From NCBI GenBank assembly GCA_963383645.1, contig OY726565.1, forward strand, positions 37,119,529 to 37,183,528: a stretch of 64,000 nucleotides of DNA. The letters are read 5' to 3'. Both the position numbers and the translations under genes were made by a program. Under the pieces are notes generated by a model. That model was not told where the DNA came from and made no database searches. It saw only the letters and a program-made list of their open reading frames with translations. The DNA comes from Muscardinus avellanarius (lineage: Eukaryota > Chordata > Mammalia > Rodentia > Gliridae). Position 1 is the stretch's first letter, and each line of letters opens with the position of its first letter. Below are positions 38,752-51,800 of the stretch, in pieces.

Positions 38752-41700
38752 GGCATTCTACCTCTGGGCCATCACTAGTATATACTTGAGTACCAGCAAC
38801 AAATGTTTTTTAGTTTATTTTTCCAGTGCTCACGGACACCCAAAGTTGAGGTCCATGCACAGACACTTCTACATTGAGATAATTTCTACAATGCTACTCA
38901 ATCAGAATGTCCAGTTCTCATTGCAATGACAGCGATTCTCATTATCTTGTCAAAGAGCTGGCATCAGCAATGGTCCTGTGCTGAAAGAGAGAAAATCTTC
39001 TAACAGTGCAAATGCAGGGATGGTTTGAACGCTTTACTCAAAAGAAAACTCTCTTCTCCCAAGCTTCATGTCCCACTCCAGTCCTCTCCATCTTCATTAC
39101 TGATGCTTTTTGCCAGTGTAGTAGAATTTGGATATTTAAATTTGAGCTTCAAAAATTAAACTTCCCCTATCTTTGACCTGAAGCTCAAATCCTTAAAATT
39201 TAAAGCCCACTCTCAAGGATAGAGAGTCAGTAAGTAGGGTCAAACCATTATTGCAATTAAGTTTTTCAATTTTTTTCTTTTATCTTTCTTTCTTTTTTCT
39301 TTTTGCAGTACTGGGGATGGAACTCAGGGGCATTCTACCTTCAAGCTATACCCTCAGCCCTATTTTTTATTCTTTATTTTGAAACAGGGTCTCATTGAGT
39401 TACAAAGGATCTCACTAAGTAGCTGAGGCTGTCTGTGAACCGCAATCCTCCCATCTCAGCCTCCCTAATGCTAGAATTACAAGCATGTGCCCCTATGCCT
39501 GGCTTGCAATTGAGTTTTTCAGTCACAATAAAGTAAGTTTTTTAGTTACAATGGTTTCTTGAGATTAAGTTTGTATAGGAAACATTACTAGGTACTTTAG
39601 GTATGAAGGAAGAGTGAAATTATCTAGAAAAGAAGTTAAATGCACTGAAAGATAAGCTCATTTTACTTAATAATTATTCTTAGTTTTAGTAGTCTGGGTA
39701 ATTTTTCTCTTCATGGCAATAAAATAGAATGATATCCAAATAACAACATACAAAAAAATGTTTTCCTAGTGAATTAGCTACGTACTTTTTTATTATAACA
39801 ATAATGTAGTACTAGTTAATTATACAGCAAATTATAGACTTGGAGACACCTTAAATGGGCAATATTCTCGGGAAGCCCAGGTGTAGAACACCTCCATCCC
39901 CACTGCCTCCTGCAAGTTTTCAAACTAGAGCTGCAGAGGAAGATGCCAGGGTGTTCTATTACACAGCAACATGATTATATAAATTTGGATAACTTCCTGT
40001 ATGTTTTTTTAAAACTAGAATTTTTAATCTAGTTTGTAATCCCAGTACTTGGAAGGCCGAGACAGAAGGATCCAGATTCGCAGTCAGTCTCGGCAACTTA
40101 GTGAAGCCCTCTGCAACTTAGTGAGACCCTGTTCCAAAATAAAAAATAAAAATCAGGCTGAGAGTGTAGCTTGGAGATAGAGTGCCCCTGGGTTCAGTCC
40201 CCAATACCACACACACACAAAAAAAAAAATACTAGAATTTTTAATGTTTTCACCACAAAAAAATATGATGTGTTTAAGAAGATGAATATATTTATGCTGC
40301 TTTGAACATTACACAATGCATGCATGTATCAACACATCATGTGTTACCCTATAAATATATATTAATATTTATGTGTTAATTTTATTTTTTTAAATTTTAT
40401 TGGTGCAATGTATTCATATATCATAGTGGGATACAAAAAACTTATGTAGACATACATGCACACATCGCCCAGTCAGCCCCCACCCAATCCCCACCCCATT
40501 CCCTCCCCATTCCTCCTTCCCATGCTTGGCTTAGTGGTTGACATCTAGTATTATAGCAATTTATCCAAAATTAAAAATTATAATCTCACATAACAGTTTC
40601 ATTTGTCTGATACCAAGCTTTTGATAACTTAAAGATAACATTTTAATATTTCTTTTTGCTTTCTTTCTTACCAGAGAATATTTTTTTTCTTTTTTTTTTT
40701 AGGTGAAACTATCATATATTTATATATTTATTTTTCAGGAAAAAAATCTATCCTAATATGTAATATGGACTCTAGATACCCAAAACAATCTCAAAAAAGA
40801 ACAAAGCTAGAAGATATATATTTTCTAATTTCAAACCATATAAAGCTACAATAATTGAAACAGTGTGGTACTGTTCTAAAGACCGATATATAAACCATTG
40901 GAGTTAAATAAAAGCCTAGAGATACATTCTGCCATATATTGTCAGGTTATTTTTGACAAGGTTTCCATGAACATTTGGTGGAGGAAATAATAATCTTTTA
41001 ACTAAATATTGTTGAAAAATAATAATTACATGAAAAAGAATAAAATTGGACCCTTACCACATCCCATATACAAATATTAACTCAAAATAGATAAAAGACC
41101 TAAATATAAATCTTAAGACTATAAACTTTTAGAAGAAAATCTGGGTCATAAACCTCACAACATTGAAGTTGGCAGTGATTTCTTGGATATGATTTCAATG
41201 GCACAGGCAACAGAAGAGTATACAAACTCCCTAAAAAATAAAATATTGTATATTCAAAGACAATGTAAACAGAGTTAAAAGTTACTGATAGAATGGGATA
41301 AAATATTTCCAAATGCTATATCTGAAGGTATATTAATATTCCAACTAGAAATCCTAAAAATTAACAATAAAAGCAAACAATACAATTTAGAGATAGGTAT
41401 AAGACTAACATAAATAATGAATCTCCACAGATAACCAATCTTAGTTGTCTGTTGGATGGAAAATCTTGTTTCTCTGGTTCTGGTGTGTGTTACCTATTTC
41501 TTCTCTGTAGTTAATCTCTTTGAGTATTTTCTCTAGTGCTGGTTTTGAAGACATAAATTCCTTCAGTTTCTGTTTGTCATGGAAGCTTCTTATTTCTCCA
41601 TCTAATTTGATAGAAAGTTTTGCTGGGTAGGAAATTTTTGGCTGGAAGTTGTTTTCTTTCAGAGTTTGGAATATGTTACTCCAAGCCCTTCTGGCTCTCA

Positions 41701-44700
41701 TGACTTGGTTTGGGAAGTCTGGAGTGATTCTAATTGGTTTGCCTCTGAATGTCACTTGGCCCTTTGTTTTTGTTGCCTTGAAGATTCTCTGCTTGGCTTC
41801 CACATTGGTCATTTTGACAATTATGTGGCGTTGGGACCCTCTTCTCCGATCCTGTCTAAAGGGAGTTCTATAAGTTTCCTGGACCTGTGTATCAACCTCT
41901 TGCTCTATGTTTGGAAAATTTTCTTCTATTACTTCCTTGAAGAGATTATTGATCCCTTTGGTTTCACCTTCTTTTCCCTCCTGTATTCCAATTATTCTTA
42001 GGTTATCTCTCTTAAAATGGGCCCATATTTCTTCAATGTCAGATTCCTGCTGTCGGATATTTTTTTCTAGATTAGAAACTTTGCGTTCATTTTTGGATTG
42101 CTCATCTTCTAAGAGCGAGATTCTATTCTCTATGTGATCTAATCGGTTGTTTGTACTTTGAATTGAGGCCTTTACTTCATTAATTGCATCCTTTATCTCT
42201 TTTTGGCTCTCTCTGAATTCTTTTCGAAACACCTCTATTATTCCTAAAGTTATTTTCCTGATTTGATCTTCTAGAAATCTCTGAATTTCTGTTTTATCGG
42301 GTTCTGATGTTGTGGGATTGTGGGCATTCATTGCTCCATTGTTATTCCTCCTTCCCATGATTTCAGGAGTTTGTGCCTTCTCTGGGTTCTTCCCTTGGGT
42401 CACTATGACTTCACTTAAGGTGCTCTGGATCTCGAGTCTGTGGTATCTCAGTCACCACTACTCCTTTACTGGGTTGTATCGCCAAGTCTCAGACCCAGGG
42501 AGTCAATAGAGGCTGCTTTAGACTATGGGTAGTGCCAGGTTGCGCGTTCTATGGTGTGATATCTCTGCCACCACCACTCCCCCACTGGGCCAAGTCCCTG
42601 GGAGTCAGTACTGGGATTTCTCCTCTGGGGCCCACCATTTGACTCACTGTTGTTGAATACGCAGATGGAGCTGTAGTGGACTGGTGAATTCGCTGCTGCT
42701 GCCGCTGCCGCTGGTAGCAATATGGCGCCGCTGCCATGCCCTCAGCCATGAGGCTGGTGTATTTCTTCTCTGTTTTTGAACTCCACTCTGAGTCCCTACA
42801 GCATGAGCTGAGCCCAGCCACTGGGAGCTTTAGATGCTCCCTGCACTGAAAAATCTGCCGAATCCCGCAGGGCTCTTCCGCAGCGGCTCATCTCGGCTCG
42901 CTGTCCGCCACTCCTCTCTGGAGCCTGGTGGGCTGTTGAGTGCGTTGGTCTGTAGCCGTAGCCATCTGGTGATCTCGCCGCTGCCGCTGGCAGTAAGGCG
43001 CTGCTGTCGCGCCCTCGGCCGTGAGGCCGGCGTATCTCCTCTGTGGCTCTGAGCTCTGTTATGAGACCCCCTCCTCTCTGGGGCTGGTGAGTTTTTTTTT
43101 TCTCTGGTGATGGTGTTTTCTGGCTATGAAAGGCGCTGATTTTGTGTTAATAGAGATTGGCTGTTAGCGGGGCTCTTAAGCCCTGCTTTTCTCGGTCTCC
43201 ATCTTCCCGGAAGTCCTTATGTGTTAATTTTAAAAAGTAAATTTTTGAAAAGTCACCTTCGCCAGATGACTCTGATACTCAATGCCAAATATTCCCACTA
43301 GGAACCACAATTCCATGGCCAGTACCATCACTTAATACAACCTCACCGTGATAAGTGGCACTTGTGAGTACAGATTCCCACGTACCACACTTTCTGAGGG
43401 AACAAGGAAAGATAAATCATTTCTTTGTACATCTTGTTTTCTTTTTTTTTTTTCTTTTTTTCTTTTTTTTTTTTGCAGGTCTGGGGATGAAACCCAGGGG
43501 CATTCAACCTCCGAGCTACACCCCCTGCCCTGTTTTTTATTCTTTATTCTGAAACAGGGTCTCACTATGTTACAGAGGACCTCACTAAGTAGCTGAGGCT
43601 GTCCACGAACAGCGATCCTCCAGTCTCAGCCTCGCAAATGCTGGGATTAGCAAGCGTGGAACACCCCGCCTGGCTATACATCTTGTTTTCTAATGCTTAA
43701 AAAAAATACATTCTATGTTTTTACCTAATTAAGTTTAAAATGGAAAGCTGTTTCTAAGTAAATATAAACCAATAAATTATAACACTACATTTCCTGAACA
43801 CTTTTAATGATTAAAATGATTATTAAATGTAATATATATTTTATAGTATATAATACTATATTTTATTAATTATACTATATTTTATAGTATAAAGTATTAT
43901 AAAATGTATATTGCAGTGGTGCATTTTTTTCTTTTCTTGGAAAGAACATAGACTTCATTCCATGAAATCTTTAAACATAACAAAACATCTGCCAGGTATT
44001 TGGAATGGCTTATGGTAGTCTGTTCACCAAGTGTTGTGTGCATGTTTGTCTCTTATCACTAAACTTCATTATGACATATGATAACAATGTACCAATGAGA
44101 GTATATTTTTAAGACAGGGTGGAATTGATAGCATCTTCATGTTCTTTCTGGGTTTTCTGATTAAAATTTTATTTATTTTTTTTTGTTTTTTGTTTTTGGG
44201 GTTTTTTTTGTTTTTGTTTTTGTTTTTTATTTATTTTTATTGGTGCATTGTAATCATACATCACAATGGAATATAACACTTGAAAGGATATACAAGCACA
44301 CATCATCCAATTAGCCCTCATCCAGTCCCCATCCCATTCCCTCCCCCTCCCTCGATCCCATGCTTGTTTGGTGATTAACTTTGATACATATGTTTATGTA
44401 CCTCCGGCTTTTTAAAGAGGCTCCATCCTCCCCTATTCCATACACTCTGATTGGTCACCTTAATTGCTTCACTATAGGGCCCTTTCTATAGCTAGACCTC
44501 TTCCTGTTGCCCCTTTCCTCCTAGTTATTGCTGATTAGGGGAAGCATCTGGTTTTAATTTTCTGCGATATTTCTCTGTGCATGCCGTGTTGCAAGTACTG
44601 ATCCCACTCTTGATGGCCCCAGTTGTGGCCTGGCTACCCGGTGGACTGATCCAGACCTCGTTGGCTCAAGTAGCGGCCTTGCCTCATGGGAGGCCCCGAT

Positions 44701-47700
44701 TCTGGTCTCGCTGGCCCCCACACCGGCCTAACCCCTCAGCTGGCTCTGATCCCGGCCTCGGAGGCCCCAGCACCTGCCTTGTCTCACGACAGGTTCCGAT
44801 GCTGGCCTCGCTAGCTCCAGCACTGGCCTAACCCCTCAGTAGGCTCTGATCCTGGCTTCAGAGGCCTCAATAACAGCCTTGCCTCACGGAGGCTCTGATG
44901 CCGGCCTCACTAGCTCCAGCACCAGCCTAACCCCTCGGCAGGCTCCGATCCCGGCCTCAGAGGCCTCAATAGCAGCCTTGCCTCACCGAAGGCTCCGATG
45001 CCAGCCGCTGGCCCCAGCACCGGCCTAACCCCTCAGCAGGCTCTGATCCCAGCCTCGGAGGCCCCAGCACCAGCCTTGCCTCACGGCAGGCTCTGATCCC
45101 AGCCTCGTTGGCCCCAGCACCGGCCTAACCCCTCGGCAGGCTCCAATCCCGGCCTCGGAGGCCTCAATAGCGGCCTTGCCTCACAGAAGGCTCTGATGCT
45201 GTCCATTGGCCCCGGCAGAGGCCTAACCCCTCGGCAGGATCCGATCCCGGCCTCAGAGGCTCCAGCACCGGCCTTGCCTCACGACAGGTTCCAATCCCAG
45301 CTTTGCTGTGTCCGTCGCCGGCCTCACCCCTCGGCAGGCTCTATCCGATCACCCTCTTTGCCCAACCATTTGTCCCACGTTCTCGAGGGTATGTGGGGGT
45401 AGCATTCCGCCTCTGGGGTCATTACTTCAAAGGTTCCAGGTGTAATGAATCAGATCTCTGCCTCCCCTGAGTACTGGCCACTGCCATTGCCTCTGCCTCC
45501 ACCATTTCAAATCTTTCCCAAGCTCTTTTTCCACTCTGAAAGTTGTCCAGTGTTCCTAAGCATGCACGACGGAAGCATTCAACCTTTGGTGTAATTTCTC
45601 CAAAAATAATAATAATAATAATAATAAGGTTGATAGGATCCGATTTCTGCTTCTCCTGAATACAAGTCTCCACCACCAACAAGGAGACCACTTTCAGCAC
45701 CGCCTTTTTCCTTGGTCTCTGCTAAAGTCTCTCTCCTTACAGGTGATGTCCAAGATTATTAAAATGTAGAGAAGAAGCAGTCCTCCTTAGTGGGGAATTT
45801 TTCCAATAATTCCAGTTCATTTGGATAAGTTTTGTCTGCATCTCCAGTATCCTGGCATCCGCCACGGCCTCCTTGACCCCTCTCCGATATTTTCCTTTTT
45901 TCTTTTCCTTTTTTACAGGGTCCTTCCAGGTGGAAAGGGGGTTGCCTAGGGGTGCCCAACCAGCACCTGCCCACCCGCCCAGGGTTGGGGCCAGAGGCCC
46001 GGACCACAGGGTCCTTCCGGGTGGAGAGGGGGTCGCCGAAGGGTGCCCCGCCAGCACCTGCCCACCCACCCAGGGTCGGGGCCAGAGACCTGGACCAAAG
46101 AGTTCTTCTGGGTTGGGAGGGGGTCACCTAGGGGTGCCCCACCAGCGCCTGCCCACCCACCCAGGGTCGGGGCCAGAGGCCCGGCCTGATTAAAATTTTA
46201 ATGCCTCAGCTACATGCGATGGTTCACGGTTATAAACCCAGTACTTGGGAGGCTTCAGCCATTTAGTGAGACTCCCAGCAACTTAGTAAGACCTTTTTTC
46301 AGAATGAAAAAAATTAAAATGCCTGGGGGCATAGCTTGGAGGTAGAATGGCCCTGAGTTCAATATCGTAACACACAAACAAAAATAATAACAATAATAAC
46401 AATGATGCATTTGTGATTACTAAAGCCATCTAATTTTTTTTAATTTTTGTATTGGTGCATTGTAGTCATACATCTCAATGGGATACAAGATGGTAGAGAC
46501 ATACGTGCATACATCACCCAATTGGCCCTTAACCAATTCCCACCCCATCCATCTAAATTTTAAAGGCCTATGTAGCATTCTAAAAAAATGTTCATAAGAA
46601 CAAATCTAAGGATAAATATCTATCTTTGCCTCCTTTAGATAATTACTGAAATAAAAACTAGCCAGATCTCATTAGGCAAAAGCATTTTACTGCACCACAC
46701 TCATGGAAGCCCCAAACATGGGTCTTTAGAAGGAAAAACTAAGAATTAGGCTAAGATGGAGAGTATGGGTTACATTTTTTCCACAACATATTTATGTGAC
46801 CTTATAAAAATGAGTTCAGAATGCGCTCAACGTCTGTAAATCCCAGAGTGACAGAAAAGGCTGGCTTATGGGATTTTGACCTTGTTGTAACTGAAACTTC
46901 TCTGGTCTTATTTCTGTGTCTGTAATTTTTTAATTTCCACAGATGGTGCCAATGTCTCAGCCGGGCCTGTTTCTCTTCCTCCTGATGCCACACTCTTCAA
47001 TGAAATTTCCAATGACACCCTCAATGCCACCAGGATGCCAACAACAGTAAGCAATTTTTTGTTTTGTTTTGCAGTACTGGGGATGGAACCCAGGGACGTT
47101 CTACCTTTGTGCTACACCCTCAGCCCTGTTTTTTATCGTTCACTTTGAAACAGGGTCTCACTGAGTTGCAAAGGGCCTCATTAAGTAGTAGCTGAGGCCG
47201 TCCTCGAACCACAATCCTCCTGTCTCAGCCTTCCAAATACTAGGATTAGGATTACAAGCATGGGCCACCACGTCTGGCTCTTCTTGGCTGCCCACCCCAG
47301 TCCAGTGCTTACCAGAACCTCGTACATAGCAGGCACTCATCAAGCACTAGAATGAGCAAATCAGTCACTCAATGAAGCCCCTTCTCTACTAAAGTAGAAG
47401 CTCCTGTTAACAAGTCTAGGTTGTGTCTCTGTCATGCCCAACATGAATGTTAGAAAGATATCCAAATGTTCAAAACCCTCCATGTTGAACAGAGAAAATT
47501 AAAATCGGTGTTCTAAGGCAAAGAGGTGCCCTGGCCACCACTGCAAGTGATGAGATAGGCAAATGAGAAGATTATTATAGAACTTCATGTTGATTATGCA
47601 AACAGGGAAATGTTTAACCTTCCCCAAAGATTTGGAGACCCAGGAAGCACTGCCCTTGATACCTGTGAGTGGTGGGTTGGGGCACCCAGGGGGACAGCAG

Positions 47701-48768
47701 ACCTGGAAGGGGAAGTCACACAGGAGTGACAAGACGGAAACTGGTTCTTCTCATGCTTACACTGTCAGTGGGAACACACCTCCTTCCTCTACCCTTCCCC
47801 TGTCCTCAGTCTCCCTCCCACACCCAGATGAGCTGCAGCGCAAGGACAGAAGGTTCTGTCTTACCAACTCCACGTGAGAAATCAGAGATGAGAATCCTGC
47901 CAGCCATTCTATCTGTGCCAGAGAGCTGCAGGTTTGGTTGAACTATTGCTGTGTGAACAAAAAATAAACATATTGTGTTTTTTCCAAGAAATTCTTCAAA
48001 AGTGAAAGTGCTGTTGGAAAAATTGACTACAATTCAATATCTACTTATTATAAAATTCCCACTCTGACTCGTCCGTCTCCTCTTTCTTCTCACATCACCT
48101 GTGTCCCATCTCTATTCACCAAAGAGCCTGAGATGAGCAAGACACAGTCCTTGCCTCCAAGGAATGTATAATGTAATTAAATATAACAAAATAGCCAATT
48201 GTTATGATTGAAGGTGACAGGCATGTAAACTGGGACAATATGAGAAACCAGGACAGGCTGCAGGGGGTGCGATCCCAGTCATGTGGACTCACTGAACTGT
48301 GTGCACCAGTGTTCCCGTGTTTTTGGCTTCGGGACATTGAGTGAAATGTGAGAACCTTGTGGGACCACAAAGCTTGCATGTTAAAACTCCAGTTGAGTCT
48401 ATGATAGTACCAAGTGAGGGTTCAGAAGTTAACCAGTTCCACAGAAGTTCAGAGGAGGCAAATATTTCTAGACCCTCCATGGTCCAAGGAATTATTATTA
48501 TTTTATGTTATTTTATTGGTGGTACTGGGGGTGGAACCCAGGGGCTTTCTACCTCCAGGCTACACTCCCAGACATATTTTCTATATTTTTATTTGGAAAC
48601 AGAGTCTCACTAAGTAGCTGAGGCTGGCTTCCAACCTGTGAGATCCTCCTGTCTCAGCCTCCCAAGTGTGGGGATTACAAGCGTGCACCATCACGCCCAG
48701 CAGGAATTATTTAGTTGAACAATGGAATACTAGTAAAAGAAAAAAAAAAGTGCAAATGCATCTATGAG

Positions 48769-48817
<49 letters not shown>

Positions 48818-51800
48818 TGCTGAAGGAGTGAGGAGACTAGCACAAACAAAGTGGTTTCTGGGCAGCCTGCCAGACGAGGAGTTTGGATGTTAACCCATAG
48901 GTAATAGGGCATCTGAAGGCGCTGGGGGGAAAGTATGAAAAATTGATCCATTTTTATACATGTGAATTATAAATAACACAATCTCTCATCCGGAGTCTGG
49001 GGGAGGGTGGGTAGATGGAGAAGAAAGAGGAATGCTGATCAAAGGGCACAAAGTTTCACTTAGACATGAGGCATAAACTTTTGTGATCTATCACACAGAA
49101 GGCTGATGCTAATCAATAATATTGCATTGCATACCTCAAAGTTGCTAAAAAGTAGATTTTCATATTTTCAGCACAAAAAATAATGAGTATTTGAGGCGAT
49201 GGATTTGCTTATGAGCCTTATTGAATCATTCCACATGTAAATACATGTCAAAGCATTGAACTGGATCCTATAAGTACATATCATCTGTTAATTAAAAATA
49301 ATTTAAAGAGCAATAAAAATATTAATCCAGTTGCTGAGAGTAACTTCCTAGTAATACAATTTTTTAAAATGTATCTATTTTATGTGAACTTTCAAGTTGC
49401 CTAATGAAATGATTGGCTCCTAGAGAATAATACCAAAATCTATCCTTTTCTTTCAATGTCCCATAGACCCTGGCCCTGTGCTATACCCATACAGATATTC
49501 AGTGAGCAGCTTTTTTTTTTTAATATCTTTTTGCAGTACTGGGGATGGAAACCCAGGGGCAACACCCATGGGTTTCAGGGAAACCGAGCAACACCCCTCG
49601 CCCTATTTTTTAATCTTTATTTTTTGAACCAGGGTCTCACTGAGTTGCAAAGGACCTCACTGAATAACTGAGGCTGTCTGCGAACTGCAGTCCTCCTGTC
49701 TCAGCCTCCCAAATGCTGGGATTACAAGCATGCCACCACACCTGGCTTAGCATTTTTTAATAAATGAATGAAAATCTTTTATGCAAACATCAGTGATCTC
49801 TTAAACATGAATCCATGTCCCACAATGTGGACTAAAGCTAGAGGCTATGCTGTGGTACACATCCATGGAAGGGGCATCTGTGACCAGAACTGAGGAGGAA
49901 TCCTATCTGCTACCACCCAGCTGAGCTCTGTCCTTCGTGGTGGGTCTCATCAGTCACTCTCTTCCTCTGGTTTCCTTACCTCTGGCTTTACTATGGAGAC
50001 CATGTTCATAATCAAACACCAACTTATTCAGACATATTTCTTACTTTTTTGAGGAAGCTATATGTATGTCAGTATCATCTGAGCATCCAAGGTCAAAAAT
50101 CTATCCAGCCCCCAGTTTGAGACCCACGCCAGGCTTGTTCTCTGTCCATGCATTCAGAGCATGACAGACCCCAGTGAGCTCCCAGATCAACAGGGAAGAA
50201 GGATACCCCCTGCCCCCCAAAGGACCAAATCTAGAGCCACGTCCCTCCAAAAGTGGCCCAGAGAGGCCATTTCTTTTGAGAGAAATTTCAACCCCTCTCT
50301 TGGCTTGATAGTACTTTTAAATTACCTTCAATGTGAAGTTTAAGCACAGATGTTCCCATTAAATCAGTCTAGCTCATTCTCTAAAGAGCATTATATTAAA
50401 GAATATCTCAGCATCTGTAGATTACTATGTCTAATCCACTTCCCAAAAAAGACTATTTATAGCATCACACAACAATGTGCTGCAATGCTATTAAATCACC
50501 AACCACGAGTGTGCATGGGGGCCGTGTGTATGTGTATGCATCTAAATGTCTTCATGAAGCTCACAGTCGTGAAATGACAATGTTCTCAAAAATAGTTCAC
50601 TCATTGGGTTTGGGTACTTTATCTCTCACGGAAATTCAGAGGCCACTACTAATTACTAGGACTTTTATTCTAAAAGCAATTGAGCCTTCGTAATCCACCT
50701 CTTAATGCAATATTAACATATAAGGTGGCTGTTTGTGGTTTACAGTAACAGAAGTCCTTTTTTAATTCAGGAAAGAGAAACTGAATTCGGGGCTGTGTCC
50801 ACGGGCCCACTGGAGCGGAAGCTGGAGCTCGTCATCTCTCTGCCCAATCAGAAGTTCAAGGCAGAGCTCGCTGACTCTCAGTCGCCTTACTACCAGGAGC
50901 TGGCAGGAGAGTCAGAGCTGCAGGTGAGTGGAACAGCCCACAGACTCTCATCCAACTCAAGACTCAGAGTCCAGGAGCCAACAGAATGGGTAGCCTTTTG
51001 GCTAAAAGTTCCAACTTCTTGTGATCAAACAAATGTTTTTGTTTTGTTTTTGTTTTGCGTTTGGTACTAAGAATTGAACCCAGAGGCATTCTACCTCTTG
51101 AGCCACATCCTCAATCCTTTTTTTTTTTATTTTTTATTTTGAAACAGGGTCTTACTAAGCTGCTGAGGGCCTTGCTAAATTTCTTTCTTTCTTTCTCTTT
51201 TAAAAAATAGAAAAATGTATTTACAGGTAGTACATTACTAGGATCAGAAAGCACAGACACCTGCTGCTATAATACATGTGTTGGTTTGGCAAGAAACTAC
51301 TAAAACCCTGTAAGAGAGAAGCCTGTGGAAAGAAAAGGGCCAAAGGGTCTGGACGTTTCATCCTAATTTGCTACACTGATCAGACCAAGAGTCTCCTGAA
51401 GCCCATGAGTCTGTCAGTCCAAATGCTAGGCTGGTTGGTGACTGCAGGGTGGGTCAGGAGGGAGGCGGCAGCTTATACGAGGAAGCCACAGAAACTGTTC
51501 TAAATGCTCAGTTATGGCAAGCCCATCTGCTACACAGCGTGATCTTAGCAGGTTTTACTCTTTGTTTATTCATATATACCTATGTGTGCATATATATATA
51601 TATACATATACATACATACGTATGTATGTATGTATGTATGTATAAAAACTGCCCTTGTTCACTGCCAACACATCTGGGTAGACATGAACTCATTACAACA
51701 GATTCTGATGTCGTAAGCAGTCACCCAATGTCTGTGGGTTTTAATAAGTCACTTCAAACACCACAGAAAATATTTTATAAATCCAAAGAGAGGAAAGAAT

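Larger units (their letters stand above)
44157..46200 (-). mobile_element. SVA-like composite VNTR retrotransposon with target-site duplication
   Basis: Insertion at 44172-46185 between perfect 15 bp duplications, ctgattaaaatttta (44157-44171 and 46186-46200). Minus-strand order: three 91 bp GC-rich tandem units (46185-45918, the outermost slightly short), about 540 bp unique sequence with an ATT repeat (45603-45627) and no recognised gene, a VNTR of about fifteen 50 bp GC-rich units (about 45345-44610) alternating in two types (CCTAACCCCTCGGCAGG and CCTTGCCTCACGGCAGG starts), an L1 3' end (about 44232-44400, terminal GCACCAATAAAA) and a poly-A-like tail. The layout parallels primate SVA and LAVA elements but is unrelated in sequence as far as I can tell. 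The 91 bp units could instead be L1 promoter monomers. Confidence 0.85.

Noticed and set aside
44610..45345. Regularly spaced repeats resembling a CRISPR array
   Set aside because: Units are contiguous, diverged and without unique spacers, and the DNA is mammalian. It is a VNTR.
44577..46193. Proline- and alanine-rich open frames
   Set aside because: They arise from the GC-rich 50 bp and 91 bp tandem repeats of the composite element and have no start context or family match.
51276..51503. Small plus-strand open frame (75 codons, Lys-rich)
   Set aside because: Lies in the unidentified retrocopy-like insertion on the strand opposite its inferred transcript. No recognised product.
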